A program made the position numbers and the translations under genes. Source: Antrodiella citrinella (lineage: Eukaryota; Basidiomycota; Agaricomycetes; Polyporales; Steccherinaceae). Taken from it: 64,000 bases of DNA. The notes under the pieces are model-generated. The model saw nothing but the letters and a program-made list of their open reading frames with translations. It searched no databases and was not told the DNA's origin. Of this stretch, positions 23,921-35,840 are shown one piece after another. Numbering within the stretch: the first letter of the stretch is position 1; the number at the start of each line of letters is the position of its first letter. The stretch is from positions 47,795 through 111,794 of the forward strand of contig SGPM01000051.1 in assembly GCA_004802725.1 (NCBI GenBank), given 5' to 3'.

Positions 23921-25301
23921 TCACAACTTTGCGCTTGTCTGCGAGGTAGCGCCACTGATCGAAAAGTTAAGACGAGGGAAGTGACACCTCACGCGTCCAG
24001 CTTTTCCGAGAGTCTCAACAACAATTTCCTCGTGATTGAGAGCCAACAGCCTGCCTACTGTTGGCACTTTCCCTACGAAGAACGTTCATTAGTGAGCCTG
24101 GAGTCAGGGTTGAACTAGCCCGTTGACATACCGTTATCGGAAGGGGATACAGAAACAGGTTCTCCGAGCTTGAGAGAAAGCCGAGACAATTCAGACGGCT
24201 CAGATTGCGGCAATGGAGGCTGGTCCTGAGTGGAGCAGACAAGCCGTGCAGCTTCAGAACCTTCGATATTCTCAAACGGCGACGCCCCGTCTTTTTGCAG
24301 CTTGTCAAAATGTTCCGATACGCGCGTTATCCACTTGCAAATGTGTATATCAGCATACTGCGACAGTAAGCTCGAATCATTGTGGTTAGACTCACAGCTA
24401 TACTCTTCGGAACTAACTTGATGTCATAAACCTCTCTGATATTCCTGAAATACTTAACCCAGCTGAACACAAAGTGAGTCGCAATATCAGCCAACCCTGG
24501 CTTCGATGTGTCCATGAGCCATTCCCGACCATCGGACAGCTGCTGTTCAAGGAGGTTCTGGAGGACCTCGGGGTCAGTGTGCACATGACTGGACTTCTTA
24601 CGGCAGCCTACCAGATGTGCTGCAATTGCGCTCGTTCTCACTGGCTGATACGCCGCCAGCCCCTTCACATCGATACGTTTACCCTCCCACTAGGACAGAT
24701 TCAAAACAAAGTTCAGTACTAAGACCTCTCTGATCCAAGCAGCTATATGATCACATACCGCTTCTCGATCCTTGATGAACGCAGCATCGAACTTCCCGTA
24801 CGGCAAGCTACTAGCTGCCAAAGGAAACACTACTCTGTCTGACCAGTACATCATCAACGCTAGCGTCATCCCCGTGTCCGCCTTGTCCGACCCGACCCGT
24901 GGAGGAAAAAGCGTCCCATAACCTTCGCTGACCGGAAACCGGCGTTCCAAAGCAGACGCGATGAGGGAAGTGTCGCAGTATACGTCGTTTCCGATGGCTA
25001 GAACGGGTATTCTGCGGTAAGTGACCCCCAAGAGCTCGGAGAGTTCAGGGCGAAACATGGTCGTGGAGACCTATGAACAGGTTCTGCTAATTAGGTTCGT
25101 GCTAGAGGGCTGCACGACAAGTGAGACTTACGTTCACTCTCTTGTGAGGTATACGCTTCAGGGTGAGCATATTCTTCACTTTGGTGGCGAAAGGGGAGGC
25201 ATCGTAACTACATGCAGGGTAATGTTAGTCGAATGAGTACTCCTGTAAGGAACGACCAGGACTCACTGATATAACACAACAGTAAGTGCTTTAGCGGACA
25301 T
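23921..25301 (-). CDS. Glutathione transferase-like protein with a basidiomycete C-terminal domain
   Basis: A GST-fold protein, probably in detoxification or redox signalling. The N-terminus MSAKALTVVLYQYDASPFATKVKNML is a thioredoxin-like fold start with an S-P-F in place of a CPxC/Ser active loop. Next come IPVLAIGNDVYCDTSLIASALE (the conserved cis-Pro region and the Asp/Thr/Ser glutathione site) and an all-helical C-terminal domain (GLADIATHFVFSWVKYF). The extra C-terminal module GKVPTVGRLLALNHEEIVVE and VRCHFPRLNF is a small barrel-like domain I associate with fungal GST-like proteins. The stop is TGA at 23921-23923; a splice alternative near 23955-23991 was not preferred because the unspliced frame keeps the HFPRL motif. 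Introns near 24082-24132, 24335-24390, 24687-24758, 25073-25127 and 25206-25265. Confidence 0.78.
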
Positions 25302-25879
25302 GTTGCCTTCACGGAACTCGAGTCTGTAGCTTTTAGTAGTTTGGTAGCCTCAATTACCTCACAATGGCTATCCGTCCAACAGATTGTGGTCGTAGTAGCA
25401 CTTCAAGTTCAAACAAAGCAGAAGCAAAGAGGCTCCAATTTCGAATCAGTGTCCCAGGATTGCCTGAGGATGACAATGCCAACCTTGGAGGATCCGGAGC
25501 GACACGTAGAACTTTAAGTACGGCCCGTCTCAAACCCGAGTACCGGAACCCATGCATTATCAACGCTTCAGATCTTCACACTATGGATACTGCAACGTAC
25601 TGTCCATGCAAAAGTATAGAGTATGCAGTCTCTGCATGTTATATAGAATGCCTATACAATTAGAGTAGTTGTAAAACTCGTGCTACGTGAAACCAGCAAC
25701 AACCGTGAACTAGATGCCGAGCCGTGATAGCAGAATCGAAAACAGATGAGAGAAAGTCAGTCTAACAAACAAATGAGAGCCTAGGAAGGTATGGCATATG
25801 GAATGTCCGATCCAAGGATACGATACTGTGTGATGCGAGGGTAAAAGATAGGTAGCATGTGTATCTGGTATGCAGGCAT
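25302..25879. other. Intergenic: GST promoter and chitin synthase 3' flank
   Basis: About 580 bp with no gene. Short frames across 25354-25663 overlap on both strands and show no family pattern. Confidence 0.45.
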
Positions 25880-28800
25880 CTAGTTCCTCCTGCAGCAGCG
25901 GAAGAGGTTGCGTTTACCGAAGTACCACAAGCACTATTGCAGTCATCAGTGTTTGTCAAGGATTGAATTACTATGAGAGACTCACCCCGATAAAGCGCAC
26001 CAATGCAAGACCGAAAGTCGACCAAAGGATAATAGAGAAGTAGACATTCTGCTTATGGTGAAGCTCCAGCGCATCCTGCGCTGGGTCATTACTAGCCAGT
26101 CCATTGATGTTCTCCACGGTCACAGCCAGTGCAGCATTAGACAGCATCCAGAACGAGACCAACCGCGTACGGAAAGTTTTGTTCTCGTCGTCCATCGTAG
26201 GCTTCTCGGGTACTTCCTTCACTTCAAGTTTCGTGATGGCACGGGTGACGGTTTCCTTGAAATGAGCGTCGAGGTCCTCCCGGTTTCTGGTTGCTTCTTC
26301 AACGACAGCAGACTCGGCATCTTTGCCCTTCTTCGATGACACGGACGGAAGAGCTTCTGCCTTATCGCTACCTTTGGTACCCCAAGAGACCTATTTCGGC
26401 GAAGCTGGTCAGTGTCATATCCACACGCATCAACATTCATCACCTACATCGTGCAAGTTACAGAACGCATAGACGTTCAGCACGTTGATGAAGCTGGGAG
26501 CCAACAGCAGGTATTGGAAGAAACTCGAGAACATGTGCCACGGGTCACCCTGTCACGCTAATTTAGCATGGTCGCACGTACTTCATTAAACTTCACACTT
26601 ACATAAAGGAAGGACGCAATGAGGTAGATACCGAACGTCGACACCATCGCTGCCACAAGGGCACCGACTTGTGTTGTGAAGAATATCGACGCGATTTGAC
26701 TAGCTGTTTTGCCTTTCAGTTCGTCCGGGATAGCCTGAGACGGTGTCAATCACCAATTATCCATTGGAACTGAGCAGACAACTCACCATGAACGCACGAA
26801 TCGTCAACCAGAATGAACATATCAACAGGTAGAGCGCGAAGAAAGCGTATGCACTGGAAAACAGTAAATAAAGAACGATGGGTCGTCACTGGGAGAAATT
26901 ACTCACCACATAGTTGCGAGATATGCACCACGCTCTCCCTTTGGCCTATTTCCCAAAGCTAGAACGAACTGCGCTCATGTTAACGGATGTTCAGGGGATG
27001 CAACAGAATGAACGCACCTGGAGAGCCAGGAAAGCGAGGTATATCCATTGAAAGGCCAAATTGAACCAATGAGTCTGCAAAGCGACTGAACATCATAGAG
27101 GTTGGGCGTCACGACAAGAACACTCACGACGTCCGCTGTACCGAAGATAACAATGCCTTGCGATGGTAACAAATCGATGATGATACTGAAGGTCAACCAC
27201 AGATTTGCCAATGCGAACCACGTAAATATTAAGGAAAATATGTTGTACTAAAACGATATTGTGAGTAGCATCCAGACAGAAGGGGCAGATATACGTACTA
27301 TCGCCTGAATGTGGAAGAAGATCATTCGGATGATGCCATGTCCAGACTTGTACAGCTTGAAGAAGTTGACCAGTGCGTACTACGTTGACATGGTGAGTAC
27401 AAGGCTGATCCAATGTGAGGAAGAGACTCACCACAGACGCAGCGAACGATCCATTGAGCCATCGCCGACGCTGGCCAATCAACTCAGCGGCGGACTCGGG
27501 AACATCGGTCTCCGCCTTGCTGGGTTTCACATACGTCAAGGTCCATTTGTCGTTCTGTTTAGCAACCAGCTCGAAACAAAGGATACGATCCTCAGCCAAG
27601 AACATGTTCTTGGTGAAGATGTTCATGCCATAAATACCCTTGGGTCCAAGACGATCGGCGAGTGAATGATCACCATGGAAATACTGTTCCAATGGGCGGC
27701 CGAGAATAGCTTTGTACCTATAAGCGGAGAAGGCACCGGGGAGCACCGAGACGTAGCCGAAACTACTTTCAAGCGGCTTGTCTGCGCAGCACAATCAGAG
27801 CAGGTAAAATTTTGGCGCGACCACACGTACCTAGAATATTTGACATCTTGTACTCGAAGTTTTGTGCTGCAATGAGTGGGTTCAGGAGTTTCCTACCACC
27901 ATTAATCATGGCGTGGATCTCTCCACAGCAACCTCCCAGGTGAGGGTCATTGTAGAATGCCTCCCACAGGTAGTAGATGGACTTGCGTCCGGGCTTAGTG
28001 CCGGCATCAAGTAGGACACAAATCTCAGGCTGTGCAGATGTCAGTTAGTCGTAGTACAACTTGTCAAAGCGAAGTGCGTACCTCCAACATCTTCCCAATG
28101 GCATTGAAGAGCCATCTGTGGGAATTGATCTTCTTCTGATTCTTCGCTTTCACGACGAAGATGATCTGGACGGGAACCAGATTGTTAGGATCGTCGGCAT
28201 GTGGCAGGACCAGCGCGGGAGTTGCATCGACGGACAACTGTGTTGTATACTAAAGAAAGGTGAGCAACAGAGCGCGCAACAAGCGTGAGAATAGTCACCT
28301 CGAAAATGTGGGCGACAGTATCCTTGCCGTCGACCTGCTTCTTCATCACACCGTCCTGGTAAACACCGACGGTTGCAAGAAGATCCAAAACGGTCTTGTC
28401 CATAGGTTCCAGACCATCGACAATAAGTGCGACCGTAATTCGCTGCCAGCCAGGCACACCCTCTTCAGCCGACCGACGCCAGTACTTCGACTGCTTCGTC
28501 TTGCAGATATCGCGGATATTCATCATGACGCCGTGCAAAGTGCGAGCATAGAGTGTCTTGTCCTCGTTGTACGACGTAACTGCGATGAGCAACTCGGTCT
28601 GTCGGTTGTAATTCTTTGTTCGCAGCGAGTACCCATTTGCCTCAGTAAAATCGTCAGGGTCACATGTCGCTGCAGTGTACCGCATATGCCTTCAGAGTTA
28701 GAGTTAGTATCGAATCATGGTCGGAAACGCCGCAAATCACTGACGAGAACTCAGTGGTATTGTTGGACTTCCACTTGTCCTCGATGGCAGTGTAGACCGG

Positions 28801-29287
28801 TGAGGGCGCAGCGTACTCCGTAATGAAGTTACCCTTGGTGAGCTGGACTTTGCGGGTCACTCCGCGCTTGATCGTTTGCCGCCGTCTCCAAGCAGACTCA
28901 ACGCCTAAGGAGGCAGTCGAGACCGTGGAATGAGGCCGAGCATAGGGATCACCGTACGCAGAAGGATCGATGGGCCTGAAAAGACATTGAGCGCAGAGAC
29001 GTGAAATTGAGATCCAAAACATACCCTGGAGGATAAAGTCCGCCACCGAGACTGGAGGTGGAGGTAAGAGGGATCTTCTCCTGCTCATCGTCGTCCTCGT
29101 AACTGTCTCCGCCTAGCCCACCAAACTCTTGAGGAAGCGACACGGTACTGGCGTAGGCTGAAGGCGAAGGCTCCTGGAAGTTGAGCGCGCGAGTCCTGCC
29201 AGTGTCCGCAAATGGATCGGTGTGGATGGTGGACTGCGAAGTGTTAGAGTGGAACGAAGGCAAGGGTGGCCTCTTGTCTTCCTCCAT
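25880..29287 (-). CDS. Chitin synthase, division 1 (class I-III type)
   Basis: A plasma-membrane GT2 glycosyltransferase polymerising UDP-GlcNAc into cell-wall chitin. The N-terminal about 200 residues are Ser/Pro-rich and disordered. The chitin synthase N-terminal segment follows, then [17 protein letters not shown] at the start of the catalytic domain, [21 protein letters not shown], the acceptor/catalytic [10 protein letters not shown], and the diagnostic [10 protein letters not shown] near 27460. C-terminal to this lie several membrane helices (27250-26070), an acidic cytosolic insert ([15 protein letters not shown]) and a last exon ending [12 protein letters not shown] (TAG at 25880-25882). 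The protein lacks a myosin head, so it is not class V or VII. About 17 introns. Start 29287 gives [12 protein letters not shown]; an upstream promoter of about 1 kb follows. Confidence 0.92.
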
Positions 29288-30366
29288 AGTAAAAGGTGAA
29301 GTGGAGAGGCAGAGGAGTGGAAGAGGATGAGGAGGTCGTGAGGTGGCAGAGGAGGTCGTGAAAAGAGCGAATGGAGGTGGTCGTTGCAGTGCAGGCTTTG
29401 TGCTGTTGGGCAGGCGCACAGCGACACAGTCTGCAATACAGGCGCCAGTACCCCGACCACCCCGCCTTCACCCGTCGATCACGGCATAGCGCAGCAACCG
29501 GCCACTTCCTCAGAACTGAGAGCTGTAACAATTACGCTCATAACAAAGTCGGAAAGACTGCGAATTAGGATAGCAGTCCAAGCTGAAGTTGTCCAACAAG
29601 ATGCTCAAATGTGCATTCTCTGCTCCGTGGTTCAGCGTCTAATAGTACATCCTGTGCTGAGACACTCTAACAGCTGTGCTTCAGCACCAGAGCGCTGCGA
29701 TTGATCATTGACTTTTGCATCCGCAACAGTTGGAATGACAAGGTTTGACGTCGACGGGCATGCCGGTTTGAACCTACTACGCTCTGGTTTAGACCTTGAA
29801 CTACAGGTGGAAAACATCTTGAGAGGAACATCCACAGTTCACAGTGACTGTTCACCCGCTCAGGAGACCCGCTTCAATGAGCGGTGCTTCTCATATCTTC
29901 CCGCGTCTCAGCTCAAAATTGAAAATTCTGCGCCAACCGGTGGGTGATGACCGTCCTCGTGTTAGCCGACCTATCTATATGGCTTCCAGGACCCCGGACA
30001 CAGCGACGTCGATTACGCTGGGTCGATGAATCTGTCGGGAGAGTGTCAGAAGCAGCACTGTCAATGTCAACGCCGGCCTCTGTATGGACAGTCGCATCAT
30101 GCACGCAGCGACGACCACAAGTATCAAGACGTGTGTTGAGGGCGTGGAGGAGATGCGCGGATCATGAACTAGCATCAAGCCCAAACTGCTTTCGCGAATC
30201 GGGATGGGTATAATGGTACAAACGACGACACTGGGGCCGCGTTCAGGAGGGAATGCTAATAGACAGGAACAGACGAAACGAACGACGAACGACGGATGGG
30301 GGCGACAGCGATATTGGGGTGGTCGTACACAGAAGATGGCAGAATATAAAGATAGGATTGGGGAAT
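29288..30366. other. Intergenic: chitin synthase promoter and SPO12 3' flank
   Basis: About 1.1 kb. Four overlapping frames lie on both strands, none with conserved motifs; the stretch 29288-29500 is rich in purine repeats such as gaggaggtcgtgag, likely in the transcribed leader or promoter of the chitin synthase. Confidence 0.4.
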
Positions 30367-30870
30367 CTAGAATGGGTTCTCCTCGTCGTTCATCTTTTCG
30401 TCGTGAGGTGACGTCTCTTCCTCCGACGAGCCCAATGCTTCCTTGGGTGCGAAGAGAGGTTTCATAGGGTTCGCTCCTCTTTGACAGGATCAGAGGACGA
30501 TCAGCACAGCACCCACAGTCGAGGAACCGTGCTACTACTCACTTGGTGAAATGCTTCTTCTTTGAAGCGTTGAGCTTCTGGCTCACAGGTGTCATAAGGT
30601 TATCGGTAGGCGAGATGTAGGTTGGGTTTCTGAGCGCCAGCGCCGCCACATATGTCAATCGATGAACGGACGGACAGCATACAGGGCAACGTACATGCTC
30701 TTTGCCATCTTCTTCGCCAGGAGTGCTCTTGCACCCATGCCAGGTGCTTGGTTCATGGCCCCGTTCGTGGTGTTACCCAGAGGTGCTTGTGGGACTACAA
30801 CTTTCGCAGCTTGCGAAGGGTTGTGAAGAGGCTGCACGGGAGAGTCGGTGGGGGTGCTGACGGTAGACAT
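30367..30870 (-). CDS. SPO12: Spo12-family cell-cycle protein
   Basis: A small nuclear regulator. Yeast Spo12 acts in the FEAR network promoting mitotic and meiotic exit. The key evidence is the family motif across the second exon, NPTYISPTDNLMTPVSQKL followed by KKKHF, near 30550-30600. The first exon (30870 down to about 30691) encodes MSTVSTPTDSPVQPLHNP and GARALLAKKMAKS. The third exon reads KGANPMKPLFAPKEALG and ends PHDEKMNDEENPF with TAG at 30367-30369. Three exons and two introns, about 115 residues, which is a typical family size. The Ser/Thr-Pro sites in SPTD and MTPV are the expected phosphorylation sites. The gene is too short and split to be obvious from open frames alone. Confidence 0.82.
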
Positions 30871-31265
30871 GATTTAGATCGTATAGGAAGCAGCGTCGAT
30901 GAAGGGCGAAGTAGCTGGTAGGTCGTCGAGCAAGAATGGGAGATGCTGAGATGATAATGTGAAGCAAGGAGGTGCCACTGGGAAGCAAGATGGCTCGCGC
31001 TTTTGAAGGAGTGGCTGGCTGCAAATGGACCGTGTTCGAAAATGAACCTCACGTGCTCAAGTTGCCTACGCGACAAGCACGTGGTCGCGTTTTGATGAGT
31101 AAAATGTGCTTACGATCGCGTTAAGGCCAAAAGGGGGCGAGTGTCGGGGGGACCTCCCGCATGTCGTCGATCTTATGTGCTGTGTATTTCATTTAGTTTC
31201 ATGACTGACATGAACACCCGTATCCCTATTCGACCACCATTACTTCCATTTCGTAACCCAAGACG
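30871..31265. promoter_or_regulatory. Divergent intergenic between SPO12 and the broken thioesterase copy
   Basis: 395 bp separate the two start codons. It should contain the promoter of SPO12 and the former promoter of the broken thioesterase copy. No clear core element was found. Confidence 0.4.
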
Positions 31266-31774
31266 ATGACGAGAGAATCGTTCCATTCGGCGAAGACAGA
31301 CGACACCGTCTCACAGGAGCTGAAGCAGCTGCTTGTTGACCTGTTCGGTGGCGTCTCGAAGAACGTAGGGTTCGGGCAGAGCGTAACGCAGCAACTCCTG
31401 ATCACGGAGACGTATCTGTACCAAAGAGAGGAGGAGCATCGGAGGTGGGGTTGTAAGGTCGTTTGCAAAATCTCTGTCGCGTTTGGTGAGTCTCGCTGCA
31501 ATGGATGATTTTACCCCCTTGGACTAATTTCGGCAAAGATATGGCGAACCTTGGAGGAATGCTGCACGGAGGATGCATTTCTTTCTCATCGACGGGTGCG
31601 CATATTGCTCGCTTCTAGTCACTGCACGATGTGAAGTAAAGTGCTTTGGTCCTGCACATTGATTCCTACCTGATTGTTATTCTCTAGATTTACGATACGA
31701 CGAATGGTCGTCTCGTTGCCACCGGTGTACATGCTAAGATGATGTCCCACCAGAACCCTGGATCTTATCTCTGA
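31266..31774 (+). pseudogene. Broken hotdog acyl-CoA thioesterase copy
   Basis: The upstream member of a tandem pair with the gene at 32386-33188. Exon 1 is intact and close to its neighbour (MTRESFHSAKTDDTVSQELKQLL..., ending KVVCKISVAF). Exon 2 keeps NLGGMLHGGC, but a one-base loss in the run after ISF near 31583-31592 shifts the frame. The intron that follows has shrunk to about 23 bp, from gtgcgcat to cttctag, and most of the next exon, which in the neighbour codes the hotdog core strand from CTSIALLLL to SIASG, is missing; only its last few codons (TARCE) remain. The final exon (IYDTTNGRLVATGVHAKM) survives, to a stop at 31772-31774. The copy cannot make a complete thioesterase fold. Confidence 0.8.
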
Positions 31775-32385
31775 CTACGAGTGCAGGTTCGGACTTCCCT
31801 GTGTATAGTGTATGTTCGCATATTTGTACTGTACTGACCGACGTTTGCCTGTTCGTTGTTGTACTCTTCGCCGTCCAGTATGAGAGCTTTTCTACCCAAT
31901 ATCTCTGGTCACTGAGCTACGGCCCACCATGACGGTTAGTCAGTCGAATTTGCTTACGGATTGCAATACAGTCAAGGTGCTTATATACTTTCACTTAAGC
32001 GCGTGGACGTCCGCAAGTCGTCGAACCCATGTTGATGTGAGTACCTCGGTGCGCCACCAGTTATGTTATTGATCGGACTTGTGATACACTGATAGGCATT
32101 GCGATAAATGTCGGACATCTTTCGCTTCGAGCATTGACTGCTTGTCGTCGAAGTCATCAGTTTCTGAGGCCAGCATAAGAACGTTGTCTTTTTCTACAGA
32201 TCCTGACATCGGAACCTTTACCCTGCCTTTCTCCAGCATGCTTGGGAGGATTTTCATAAGTCGTCGGTTTGATCCGGTTCCGATCTAGCGCTAGCCGAAT
32301 GTATATAACAGGTGAGTCTGATAAAAGTTCCACATCTCTTGTCACCTTCGTCGTTGACACCCCTCTTTTCGCTATCCCTGACAGG
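31775..32385. other. Spacer between the tandem thioesterase copies
   Basis: About 610 bp. It holds the 3' flank of the broken copy and the promoter of the intact one. No further thioesterase fragment was recognised. Confidence 0.45.
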
Positions 32386-33188
32386 ATGTCGTCCGATGGA
32401 TCCAGACAGATGACTATGAGGGAAGCGTTTCTCGCAGCGAAAACAGACGGTACCGTTTCAGAAGAGTTGAAACAACTGCTTGGCAACGTTTATGGTCAAG
32501 TCCAGACCTTGGTAGGGTTTGGACAAAGCACGTTACAGCAATTGCTTGTTTCCGAGATGTATCTGAATCGAAAAGAAGAAGAACCTCGGAAGTGGGAATG
32601 CAAAGTGATTTGCGAGATCTCTGTCGCGTCTGGTGAGTTTTTGTCTGCGTTTATTTGAGTTATGTGCAATGCCTAACCGCTATTCCTTCTCGGGAAGATA
32701 TGACGAACTTTGGAGGGATGATGCACGGCGGGTGTACCTCTTTCCTCGTAGACAAGTGCGGAACTTTTACGGCCACTTGTACTCAATGTATTGATCCGAG
32801 AATGCTAGCTGCACAAGTATCGCGCTCTTACTGCTGCAGGCTCATCTGGGAAAATCCCCCATCACCTTATCTCAAAGCCTGAACGTCATGTTTCACGCTC
32901 CGGCGCCAGCGTAAGTAATTGATCTGAATTTGGAAACGTATGATAGAAAACTGAGAAATCCTACAGCGGTGCGAGATTGAAGGTTGTCTCGCAAAGCATT
33001 GCAAGTGGGTCGCGGATAGTTTCCGCAAGATGTGAAGTACCAACAATCATTTTTCACGGTAAGATTTTCAACCTGATCATTGAACTTTCTCTTAGATCTA
33101 CGATATAACAAATGGTCGTCTTGTTGCTACTGGGGTGCATGCGAAGATGGAACCTCAACAAGATCGAGGAGCTCAGGCTCGTCTTTGA
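32386..33188 (+). CDS. Hotdog-fold acyl-CoA thioesterase (4HBT, ACOT13-like)
   Basis: Probable hydrolase of acyl-CoA or related thioesters. Start at 32386 gives MSSDGSRQMTMREAF; the first exon ends at EISVAS. The catalytic region NFGGMMHGGCTSFLVDN carries the HGG motif typical of 4HBT thioesterases, and the next exon continues CTSIALLLLQAHLGKSP and SLNVMFHAPAPAG. To obtain this, intron 2 must run from about 32757 to 32809 (gtgcgg...gctag); reading through it or using the later cag gives frames that lose the fold. Introns 3 and 4 lie near 32910-32966 and 33038-33096. The last exon IYDITNGRLVATGVHAKM ends in TGA at 33186-33188. Complete, five exons, roughly 190 residues. Confidence 0.8.
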
Positions 33189-35028
33189 TCTCAACGGCCT
33201 TTTCTCACATCTGTAGAATACCCCCTGCACATTGATTCAAGTTGGACGAACTGGCGTTTCCTTGGGTGCTCATTGTTTTCTTCGCGTTTAAATTCTCAGG
33301 TCTCGTGCTCTCCATCTGACCCGGTAAATCTGAATCTACTACGGACGGACGACGAGTGCAATACTAGGCGGCACCATTCTCAGCTGCTGGCTCTGTAGCA
33401 AATTATGTCTTCTGTGTCTTGTTGTGATCCGTGAAGCTATGAAGTAATCGGAACGCTCACAATACGCACGCCCTGCTTACTTTGAGATGTAGAAGTCATA
33501 ACTCCGACATGCTCCCATTGTGACGTGAGTGTTCTATATCACTGATCATACACACGCTCAATATCGTTCTTCACAGAACACGCAACGCCATATACCATGC
33601 CAATCATACCAATTCACTGGTGATCGTAGGAATCCTTCGATTCTGTCGTGCCATAGTTTGCATCATACTTGTTCATGCCAGGGTCGTTGCATCATCATCG
33701 ATTTATAATTCTGCCTGAAAAGGATTGCCTTCACAGCTCGCTGTGAAAATCGCGGCAATATCTCGCTGCAGGCATTTCGATTTAGATGTCTATTACAAAA
33801 TCCTCCGAAGTACCCCTCCCGTGAGTGTGATTCAATTCGCCAGGTCACTCTCAATGTGCACGCTATACATCCCAAGCCACAGAATTACCTTTCGAATCCT
33901 GAAACGCTTCTCTCTTGTCAACACATACCGGTGCCTGGACTTCTCTTCTGCCAAACATTCACCAGGCTCCAACTTTGTCCGGGTTCGGCCCTTCTCTCCG
34001 CTACTTGCTACCCTCCTTATACCACACGAAGTATCAGCTCCACCCAGGTCTCGGTCGTCTCGTTCCTCCCATTTTGAGTCTCTTCGCCTCTGGCAGCTGC
34101 GGTCGGTAGAAATAGGCCTCTGAGCTTCGGGTGATGGTGGCGTCCTTTCTCCTTCCCTCTCGACCGAGCCGGGCCTGTCGTCCTCCCAGCTTCCCAACTC
34201 CCTCGCCTCGTGATTGGTTGAACAAAGGTTGTTGGAGCATAGCGGCCCTACACCCGGCCCAGAATGCGAGTCCAATAGGTCAGAGATAAACACGTCAGCT
34301 CAGCAATATTGAACCCTCGAAACTTGGAGCTTATCGTATACTCGCCGGTTGCCACATGGCGGGCTGTTATGTCCATTGTAAGTACCTTCACTACCACGTT
34401 TTCTCTCATGGATACTGCGTTCGTTCATTTACTAGGCTATCTATAGACGCAGTATACAAACAAACGTTAACTCTCTGGCCTTGCGTTCGGTCGCTCGGAC
34501 TTCCTACCGCTCAAGATAACAATTGTGCTACCCCTAGAGTCCGGAGTTCACAGACAATACAACCCCAAACCTAGCTTTGTCCTTCTAATCCCCTCATTCA
34601 CGGCTTCACGGACGACAGGGACCGTGATCTTCCCTCAGTGGGGCGCAACCAGAGCCCGGCGGTCACCTTCGCATCGCGACTCGCCATACATAACATCATG
34701 CATCGTGTATGTTGCGTTAGCATGAGAACATCAAAAAGCAATGTGCGTCTAGACCCTCCTCCTCGGAGTATCGAGTCCTTGAAAGTTATCCCCAGTTGAA
34801 CGGTAGCCAGACGTGCTGCCTCGGTTCAATAGCTTTTCCTGGTTGTTTGATAGGCCACGCGAGTCCAGCAGGCGGTACTAGCGATGATATGTATTCAGCA
34901 TCATTAGTACCGTCAGCCTTCACATTCAACGATCTGTTGTGTCTCGGCGTAAGACCTACTTGACCGTCGCGTCAAACCTAGAGGTGGATCATGGTATGTT
35001 TTTGTCTCTTGCTCCGTTTCATTACGCC

Positions 35029-35260
35029 TTATTCAATGACGTCGCTGCCAATCTTTAGGTACGCAAACATATCGTACGTGTGTTTCAGCTCAGACTTCCT
35101 ATGCTGTTGCGAGACTGATATTTGGTTTGGTAACAGAATCCAGGTCCTGCGTCGAATGACAGGATCTCCGGCCTCTATCACGGCAACTCCAGCTCTCAGG
35201 CCGGTCAATATACACATGCTAGTCCCATTCCCATTTACTTTTATATTAGCATCTCCTGCT
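35029..35260 (-). pseudogene. Possible relic of a GMC-type FAD oxidoreductase N-terminus
   Basis: On the minus strand the frame from about 35260 to 35160 reads SAGDANIKVNGNGTSMCIL, then TGLRAGVAVIEAGDPV. This resembles the FAD-binding start of GMC oxidoreductases, where a strand is followed by GGGT(S/A)xCxLAxRL and later VxVIEAG; the glycine pattern is eroded and the stretch between the two parts is shortened. Nothing recognisable continues on either side. It could be chance, since only about 35 residues match. Confidence 0.28.
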
Positions 35261-35840
35261 GAACATAAACTCTAACGGAGGCGTCCGATGGTTCTCAGGC
35301 ATCATCCATCAGCCGTGATCCGTAGGGTAAGTGTGTTCTTGTATGAGGGGCGTGCTCACAACAGTCTACTAGGATACCCGATATCATGATCATTGAATGA
35401 AAAGGGAAGTGGCGATCCGGCTACAGCAGTACTTGCTAGTGCATTTGTATACGTACAGACAGACACTATCAGCTCTGCGTCTGTGTGGGGGCTCTGGGTT
35501 ACTAGGATCGACGACGACTGCTGGTTGCTTCCTACCTGTGGGGCTGTTTGGTAGTAGTGGCAATGCCAACATGGGTTGTTCATACAACTACGTTGTGACT
35601 CACTTCCGAGCGAAATCTATCACCCTCGTGCCTTCCGTCACCTATGCGGTATTGGGTCTCGTTATGACCCGCATCGCACACTACGCACATCATACAGCAA
35701 CCCGACTCCGCAGCCAACTAGGACAAGCTCGTCTCGGTTATGCTCGTGTGTGTATGCTGAAGGCTAAGCAAACCGGTCTGTGATGATCTACGCCCGAGTC
35801 CCGAAATCTCTAGTAGACAAGACGATCTCGCATATTACTG

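Noticed and set aside
23955..23991. Possible last intron of the GST-like gene
   Set aside because: Splicing would remove the HFPRL motif expected at the C-terminus of related proteins; the unspliced frame stops normally.
30404..30467. Alternative C-terminus of the Spo12-like protein in another frame
   Set aside because: Only the frame ending MNDEENPF continues the splice phase from KKKHF and gives an acidic tail of expected length.
33832..34293. 153-codon minus-strand frame in the gene-poor region
   Set aside because: Its composition is Arg/Glu/Ser-rich without a conserved motif, and plus-strand frames overlap it; it looks compositional.
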